Source: Robiginitalea sp. SC105 (GTDB lineage Bacteria; Bacteroidota; Bacteroidia; Flavobacteriales; Flavobacteriaceae). Taken from it: DNA of 64,000 bases. The number at the start of each line of letters is the position of its first letter. Within the stretch, counting starts at the first letter, position 1. The notes below the pieces were generated by a model. It saw only the letters and a program-made list of their open reading frames with translations. It made no database searches and was not told the DNA's origin. Both the position numbers and the translations under genes were made by a program. The stretch lies in NCBI RefSeq assembly GCF_014243345.1, contig NZ_JACLZF010000001.1, positions 992,001-1,056,000 of the forward strand. The letters run 5' to 3'. Positions 59,531 to 64,000 of this stretch are shown one piece after another.

Positions 59531-61441
59531 TTATTGGGCGATTTTCGAAATTCCGAATTTCTTGATTTTTGATGCGAGTGTTGTCCTGGGTATTCCCAAT
59601 AACTCAGCGGCTCCTCCCTCGCCGGAAATCCTCCAGTGGGTCATGTTCAAAGCTTTGATGATATTATTCTTCTCCAGCTTATTCATTTCATCCATAGTCA
59701 GTATCCCTTCATGCGTTGTCTCAGCATGCCCATCCTGGGAGGGTGATTTCTTTGGAAGCATACCTTCCAGGTCCGGATGTCCATTCCTGCCGATAATTAT
59801 ATAGCGCTCCACAATGTTCTGAAGTTCTCTGACATTCCCCGGCCAATGATAGTTCGACAGCCGGGCAAGGTCCGATTCGGAGAACGGGTCTTTGGAGACC
59901 GCCCTGTTCTTTGCGAATTTTTTAAAGAAGGCGCTGGCCAGCAATTCGATATCCTTCCCTCGTTCCCTGAGTGGTGGGATATGAATGGGAAACACATTCA
60001 GGCGGTAAAAAAGATCTTCCCTGAATTTTCCTTCCTCAATGGATTTCTTAAGGTTACGGTGGGTTGCGGCCACAATGCGGACATCCACTTTCCTGGTTTC
60101 CGAACTCCCCACAGGCTCGAATGAACCTTCCTGCAGGACCCGTAACAGCTTAGCCTGCAGGGCAAGGGGCAATTCTCCGATTTCGTCAAGAAACAGGGTG
60201 CTTTTATCCGCGAGGGAAAACCTTCCTTCCCGGGTGGATACGGCCCCTGTGAAAGCCCCCTTGACGTGGCCGAATAATTCACTTTCAATAAGTTCGGCCG
60301 GAAGCGCAGCGCAGTTAAGGGTAATCATTGGTCTGCCATGGCGGTTGCTGGCCTGGTGGACTGCCCGGGCAAACAGCTCCTTGCCGGTTCCCGTTTCCCC
60401 CTGGATAAGGACATTGGCATCTGTGGGACCTACCTGGTGAACCTGGCTGACGCATTCCTTTATGGCCCTTGAATTACCAATGATATAATTGAATTCGTGC
60501 TCATGGACCTTCTCCTTAAGCACGGAAGATTCCACCCGTAGCGTCTGGATTTCTAACTTGTCAAGCAGCTGATCCTTGATGCTTCGGATATATAAGACAA
60601 AATAGATCCGATCATCGGATTCGTATTGGGACAGGTTTGCCTCAGCCGGAAAGGATTCCCCGTCGATTTTCAGGCAGGTAAGTGTATCCTTGAGTCGCAG
60701 GGAACGTAACTCATCATTCAATACAAGATCTCCGGGAAGGATGGTGTTTATCAATTTATAGGACTCTATGTCCAACATCTGCTTAAGGTGCTTTCCGATA
60801 ATTTGACCGGATGCGTAGCCAAACAGTCCATGGGCCGCCAGATTAGCCTGGGTTATCCGGAAGCTGGAATCAAATTCAATAATCGCATCCGAGGTCCCGT
60901 TGACCAGCCTTTTTAATTTGGATTCACTCTCCGATATTTTACGTTGTGCGATCACCCGCCTCAATTCAGCTGCAGCCCTGGAAGCAAAAATTTTAAATAT
61001 GGCAAACGCCTCTGGAATCTCAGGCATCGGTTTATTGTCCAGCATCGCCAGGTGACCAATTACACGGTCGTCCGTATCGCGCAGCGAAAGTCCCATATAG
61101 CTCACTGCTCCCATGGGTTTTAAATCGGGATCATTCGGATATAGCTCAATAACATTGTTGGAAATATGACAAATCTGATGGGTCTGTAATACCGGTTCGC
61201 AGGGGGTGTTTTCTATGCGATAGGTGTATTGGTCCACGTGTGCCCCGTCCAGCCAGAAGGCAAGCGCATTCAATTTGTTCTCTTCCGGCCATAACTCCGT
61301 GATCCAAACACCGTAGACATCCAGAACCGCCGCCAGGTGTTGTACCAGGGATTTAAAGAATTCATCACCGGTATATGCAGAAGTGGTTTCAATGATTTGT
61401 TTCAGGGCGATTAACCCAGGCACTTTCTTCTTTTGGTTCAT
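59531..61441 (-). CDS. Sigma54-dependent Fis-family activator with GAF and PAS domains
   Basis: A 636-residue enhancer-binding protein. An N-terminal GAF-like domain (about 15-165), a PAS domain (about 172-290, SDAIIEFDSSFRITQANLAAHGLFGY) and a short coil (KLEIQTLRVESSVLKEKVHEH) precede the AAA+ domain. This carries Walker A GETGTGKE (348-355), the sigma54-contacting GAFTGA (395-400), Walker B LFLDE (417-421) and the R-finger region DLFYRLNVFPIHIPPLRER. A Fis-type helix-turn-helix ends the protein (AAELLGIPRTTLASKIKKFG). No receiver domain is present, so a small ligand sensed by GAF/PAS probably controls it. It diverges from osmC, whose upstream region holds a consensus sigma54 promoter. Confidence 0.95.
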   Translation of the reverse strand: MNQKKKVPGLIALKQIIETTSAYTGDEFFKSLVQHLAAVLDVYGVWITELWPEENKLNALAFWLDGAHVDQYTYRIENTPCEPVLQTHQICHISNNVIELYPNDPDLKPMGAVSYMGLSLRDTDDRVIGHLAMLDNKPMPEIPEAFAIFKIFASRAAAELRRVIAQRKISESESKLKRLVNGTSDAIIEFDSSFRITQANLAAHGLFGYASGQIIGKHLKQMLDIESYKLINTILPGDLVLNDELRSLRLKDTLTCLKIDGESFPAEANLSQYESDDRIYFVLYIRSIKDQLLDKLEIQTLRVESSVLKEKVHEHEFNYIIGNSRAIKECVSQVHQVGPTDANVLIQGETGTGKELFARAVHQASNRHGRPMITLNCAALPAELIESELFGHVKGAFTGAVSTREGRFSLADKSTLFLDEIGELPLALQAKLLRVLQEGSFEPVGSSETRKVDVRIVAATHRNLKKSIEEGKFREDLFYRLNVFPIHIPPLRERGKDIELLASAFFKKFAKNRAVSKDPFSESDLARLSNYHWPGNVRELQNIVERYIIIGRNGHPDLEGMLPKKSPSQDGHAETTHEGILTMDEMNKLEKNNIIKALNMTHWRISGEGGAAELLGIPRTTLASKIKKFGISKIAQ

Positions 61442-61491
61442 CGGACTTGGATTAATGCAATGACGAAAATAAGGTACCCAAAATTTTGCAA

Positions 61492-61509
61492 ATGGCGATA
61501 TATCGTCAT
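61492..61509. promoter_or_regulatory. Candidate activator-binding site (UAS) for the sigma54 regulator
   Basis: ATGGCGATATATCGTCAT is an 18-bp palindrome with one mismatched pair and a perfect CGATATATCG core. It is centred about 90 bp upstream of the predicted osmC start site, the usual range for enhancer sites. A related half-site ATGACGA lies at 61469-61475. It also sits 50 bp ahead of the activator's own start, so self-control is possible. Confidence 0.6.
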
Positions 61510-61563
61510 GTAATTAATCTATCTAAATCACGCAAGACGCACTTAGTCAGGAAGTTATAAAAT

Positions 61564-61579
61564 TGGCACGTCCCATGCA
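61564..61579 (+). promoter_or_regulatory. Sigma54 (-24/-12) promoter of the osmC-methyltransferase operon
   Basis: TGGCACG-TCCC-ATGCA fits the consensus TGGCAC(G)N4-5TTGCA, with the invariant GG and GC 10 bp apart and only one deviation at the -12 side (A for T). The transcription start should fall near 61590, about 26 bp before the ATG at 61616. The activator gene that would serve it is divergent and adjacent. Confidence 0.8.
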
Positions 61580-61615
61580 CATAGACAACCACTAAAAATC
61601 TCTAAAACTATAATC

Positions 61616-62176
61616 ATGGAAACAATGGAAAAAAAAGTAAACGGATTTAAGTCCCTCGACATCATGAACACCCTGGATGCCATAAAAGGCAACCCCGATA
61701 TTGGAAAGTTCAGGTTCAGGGTCAGGAATAAGTGGATAAGCGGGGGTCACAACCGCAGCACCATTAAGGAATTCTTTGGAGGCTGTGCGGAGGACACCTC
61801 ACGTGAAAAACCTTTTGTGTTTGACAACAGTGAACCTCCGATCCTTTTGGGAAACAATGAGGGGGCCAACCCGGTTGAATTTATCCTGCACGGCCTGGCC
61901 GGCTGCATGACAACCACGATGATGTTGCATGCCGCGGCCCGGGATATTTCAGTTGACAGCGTCGAGTCTTCTTTGGAAGGCGATTTGGATGTCAATGGTT
62001 TTCTGGGACTGGACAGGACCGTGAGGAACGGGTATCAGGGGATCAGGGTTTCCTTTAAGATAGAGGGAGATCTTACCGATGAGGAAAGACAAATGCTGAT
62101 ATCGTTTGCGCATCAATCCCCTGTTTTTGATATCGTAACAAACAAAGTACCCGTAACCGTTCATCTTAATCCCTGA
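61616..62176 (+). CDS. OsmC family protein
   Basis: A 186-residue OsmC-fold protein: FRFRVRNKWISGGHNRSTIKEFFGGCAEDTSREKPFVFDNSEPPILLGNNEGANPVEF, the conserved GLAGCMTTTMMLHAA with Cys in the central helix, ISVDSVESSLEGDLDVNGFLGLD, VRNGYQGIRVSFKIEGDLTDEE and SPVFDIVTNKVPVTVHL. The first, peroxide-reacting Cys is present. The second Cys, usually in a CP motif, is replaced (HQSPVFD), so classical peroxidase activity with that pair is unlikely; FGGC near residue 52 might substitute. It is first in a two-gene operon under the sigma54 promoter. Confidence 0.92.
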   Translation: METMEKKVNGFKSLDIMNTLDAIKGNPDIGKFRFRVRNKWISGGHNRSTIKEFFGGCAEDTSREKPFVFDNSEPPILLGNNEGANPVEFILHGLAGCMTTTMMLHAAARDISVDSVESSLEGDLDVNGFLGLDRTVRNGYQGIRVSFKIEGDLTDEERQMLISFAHQSPVFDIVTNKVPVTVHLNP

Positions 62177-62185
62177 ATTGGAGTC

Positions 62186-62977
62186 ATGGAAACTGTAAAG
62201 AAGACCCCCCAAGTGAATAAAAGGGAACTTGAAGACCAAATAAAGGCTGTATACACACATGTTGCCACAGATCCGAATGCTTCCTACCATTTTGAGACAG
62301 GAGGAGAACTGGCACTGGAACTTGGATACCCCTCTGAGTATATCGATCGTATTCCTGAACCGTCACTTGCCTCTTTTGCCGGGGTGGGTTACCACTTCGA
62401 TTTAGCCGATCTACGGCAGGGAGAAAGGGTCCTGGATCTCGGAAGTGGTTCCGGCACGGATGTTTTCTATGCCAGACAGGCAATAGGTCCGTCAGGAATG
62501 GCTTATGGCCTGGAGATGACCGATGCACAATTGAATAAGGCAGAAAACATCAGAAATTCAGGACAGTACAGGAATGTCCGTTTTTTGAAAGGCTACATTG
62601 AAGAGATTCCCATGACGGATGCTGCAATGGATGTGGTGATTTCAAACGGGGTTATAAATCTTTCAAGCGAGAAGTGGAAGGTGTTTCAGGAAGCATACCG
62701 GGTCCTTCGCGATGGGGGGAGATTGGCCATCTCGGATATTGTGGGAACCAGATCATTCCCGACCGAAATAACCTGTAACCCTTCGCTGTGGGCTGCCTGT
62801 GTGGCAGGAGCCGTACCAAGGGAGGAGTACCTGGATTTGATCCGGTCAGCTGGGTTTCGGATCCTTGGATTGAAGAGTAATGACTATAGTTTTGTATCCG
62901 AAAGGGCCCTAAGCACCACTAAGAATTATGGTATCTTCAGTATTTCTGTTCTCGCCGTTAAGGAAGGAGCAAGTTAA
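62186..62977 (+). CDS. SAM-dependent methyltransferase of the ArsM-like group
   Basis: A 263-residue methyltransferase: IDRIPEPSLASFAGVGYHFDLADLRQGERVLDLGSGSGTDVFYARQAIG (motif I LDLGSGSG), YGLEMTDAQLNKAENI, RFLKGYIEEIPMTDAAMDVVISNGVINLSSEKWKVFQEAYRVLRDGGRLAISDI and WAACVAGAVPREEYLDLIRSAGF. The layout is that of the arsenite methyltransferase family (SNGVINLS, C.AGA...EYL). However, the usual GCGNP Cys is GVGYH, and only Cys in ITCNP and AACVAG remain, so arsenic may not be the substrate. It lies 9 bp behind osmC in the sigma54 operon. Confidence 0.88.
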   Translation: METVKKTPQVNKRELEDQIKAVYTHVATDPNASYHFETGGELALELGYPSEYIDRIPEPSLASFAGVGYHFDLADLRQGERVLDLGSGSGTDVFYARQAIGPSGMAYGLEMTDAQLNKAENIRNSGQYRNVRFLKGYIEEIPMTDAAMDVVISNGVINLSSEKWKVFQEAYRVLRDGGRLAISDIVGTRSFPTEITCNPSLWAACVAGAVPREEYLDLIRSAGFRILGLKSNDYSFVSERALSTTKNYGIFSISVLAVKEGAS

Positions 62978-63042
62978 GCGGCCGGACGATCTGTTTCCCC
63001 GGCCGCATGGCTATTTTGAATTCATTCAATCCATTTGCAAAC

Positions 63043-63081
63043 AAAAAACCCCTCGCACGTTCGTGCGGGGGGTTTTGCTTT
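63043..63081 (+). terminator. Intrinsic terminator of the osmC-methyltransferase operon
   Basis: A 15-bp stem (AAAACCCCTCGCACG with CGTGCGGGGGGTTTT, one T-G wobble) closed by a TT loop, followed by TGCTTTT. It is 66 bp after the methyltransferase stop and strong enough to end the operon; the A/T flanks could also work in reverse. Confidence 0.88.
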
Positions 63082-63088
63082 TCAGTGG

Positions 63089-63227
63089 TCTGGACGGAAA
63101 GTAAACTATTATACCACTAAACAACTACAGGTGCTTGTATGGCATTAAAAGTAAGATGATTGAATTATTATGTATGTCAGAGCACGTAAGGAAACGTATA
63201 AACGTCGTACCTGAATTGTTACCTGGT
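63089..63227 (+). repeat. 139-bp diverged direct repeat, copy B
   Basis: Same length and same orientation as copy A at 59388-59526, about 76 % identical with no gap in my hand alignment. It begins 8 bp after the terminator of the sigma54 operon. The two copies bracket the complete activator-osmC-methyltransferase module, about 3.5 kb. Confidence 0.75.
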
Positions 63228-63296
63228 ATACTATTTTGGTCCTAGTACATCAACGCAGAAAGATTGCGTTCTATACAGATTGGGGAAATGCCAGGT

Positions 63297-64000
63297 TTAA
63301 TAATTTCTTTTATAAATACCTTTTCCAGAGGTGGTATAAAGTACCTCGGCATTCCCTTCGATTATTCCAAAATTGACCAGATCTTCCAAACCTGTACTGT
63401 ATTCACTCCAAATACTGTCGTTTATTCCTAGTTTGTAGATTCCCTCACCCAAAGTGCCACAGATAATTGAGCCATCTGAAGTTTTGCATAATGACGTTAC
63501 GGTTAGATAACTATCTTCTCCTTTCAACCCTCCATTAAATTCTCTCCATGTTAAACCATCATCAGTAGATCTACGAACACCTTGAGCATATCCTCCAGCA
63601 TAAATTGAATTATCGATTTCAAGAAAAGACCACACATAAGATTCCTCATCTACCTTATCCCATGTTTTACCATGATCGATTGATCTTAATGTTCCGTTTG
63701 TAGTCCCGACTAGTAATGTCCCGCTTGATAATTTTATCGCTGTTCGGAATCGACTATTATCAAATGGACCTACATCATATTTTATCCAATCCGCTCCATT
63801 ATTATTGGAATAATAGATTCCGTCTCTTTGGGCGCAAGCGATAAGAAGATTATCGTCTACCGCATATAGAAATATCATTTCAGTTTTCAAATCGGAAATA
63901 GATTCCCAGGTTCTGCCATTATCAGTTGATTTTGAAATCACACCATTTTCAGCTAATAGGATGTTGCCATTTGATAATTTAACCAGACCCCCTAATCCAT
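63297..64000 (-). CDS. Asp-box (BNR-repeat) beta-propeller protein, N-terminus beyond the window
   Basis: The frame is open from the right edge to a stop at 63297, about 233 residues of a longer protein. Repeats of the Asp-box type are visible: SKSTDNGRTWES, YSNNNGADWIK, RSIDHGKTWDK, RRSTDDGLTWRE, each after an 'I/VLVGT' or 'GGYAQGV' strand. Such propellers occur in exported sialidase-like, photosystem-stability or adhesin proteins; no catalytic residues can be judged from this part. The DNA here is clearly more AT-rich than the rest of the window, possibly acquired. It ends 70 bp past repeat copy B. Confidence 0.85.
   Translation of the reverse strand, partial: GLGGLVKLSNGNILLAENGVISKSTDNGRTWESISDLKTEMIFLYAVDDNLLIACAQRDGIYYSNNNGADWIKYDVGPFDNSRFRTAIKLSSGTLLVGTTNGTLRSIDHGKTWDKVDEESYVWSFLEIDNSIYAGGYAQGVRRSTDDGLTWREFNGGLKGEDSYLTVTSLCKTSDGSIICGTLGEGIYKLGINDSIWSEYSTGLEDLVNFGIIEGNAEVLYTTSGKGIYKRNY

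Noticed and set aside
1-64000. tRNA, rRNA, CRISPR, transposase or phage genes
   Set aside because: I looked for these patterns by eye and saw none that I could support; a covariance-model search would be decisive.

Overview
The window looks like a chromosome segment of a fairly GC-rich marine member of the Flavobacteriaceae (Bacteroidota), Robiginitalea-like in style. This is inferred from a SusC/SusD pair, many DUF6090 proteins, Bacteroidota-type lipoproteins and weak Shine-Dalgarno signals; no rRNA was available to confirm it. I recognised no tRNA, rRNA, CRISPR array, insertion sequence or prophage.

Layout. (1) 1-5.8 kb: a glucuronoxylan side-chain locus. A partial xylulokinase gene (xylB) diverges from aguA (GH67 alpha-glucuronidase), an SDR that is probably the fructuronate reductase, and uxuA (mannonate dehydratase). 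Together they release glucuronic acid from xylan and take it toward KDG, while xylulose enters the pentose phosphate pathway. (2) 5.9-8.7 kb: two TerB-like paralogues, a DUF2237 protein, a TPR lipoprotein and a VOC protein with an internal deletion. (3) 8.9-19.2 kb, all minus strand: an ArsP-type permease, a P-type cation ATPase, an exported PSD/PsiD-like decarboxylase, a methyltransferase, an amidohydrolase, DUF5996, a VIT/CCC1 metal transporter and a DoxX protein. (4) 19.2-46.3 kb, nearly all minus strand: eight DUF6090 paralogues in 19.5 kb, interleaved with exported peptidases (S9, S10), an amidase, M20 and Cys/Met PLP enzymes, an MDR reductase and small VOC, NTF2-like and multi-TM membrane proteins. 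(5) 46.6-51.1 kb: a ScyD/ScyE-like lipoprotein, and a MarR-cupin-RidA operon with a clear candidate operator. (6) 51.3-58.1 kb: a membrane-anchored class III nucleotide cyclase with TolB-like and TPR parts, followed by SusC and SusD. (7) 58.3-63.1 kb: a GAF-PAS-AAA+-Fis sigma54 activator divergent from an osmC plus methyltransferase operon that has a textbook -24/-12 promoter and an upstream palindrome; a diverged 139-bp direct repeat flanks this module. (8) The right edge holds a partial, AT-richer Asp-box protein gene.

The most interesting systems are the self-contained sigma54 module, the cyclase beside SusCD with unusual substrate-specifying residues, and the DUF6090 cluster. A second theme is deletion scars. 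Remnants of an amino-acid permease, a RidA protein, a MerT-type mercury transporter, a putative cyclase and a VOC protein lie among intact genes.
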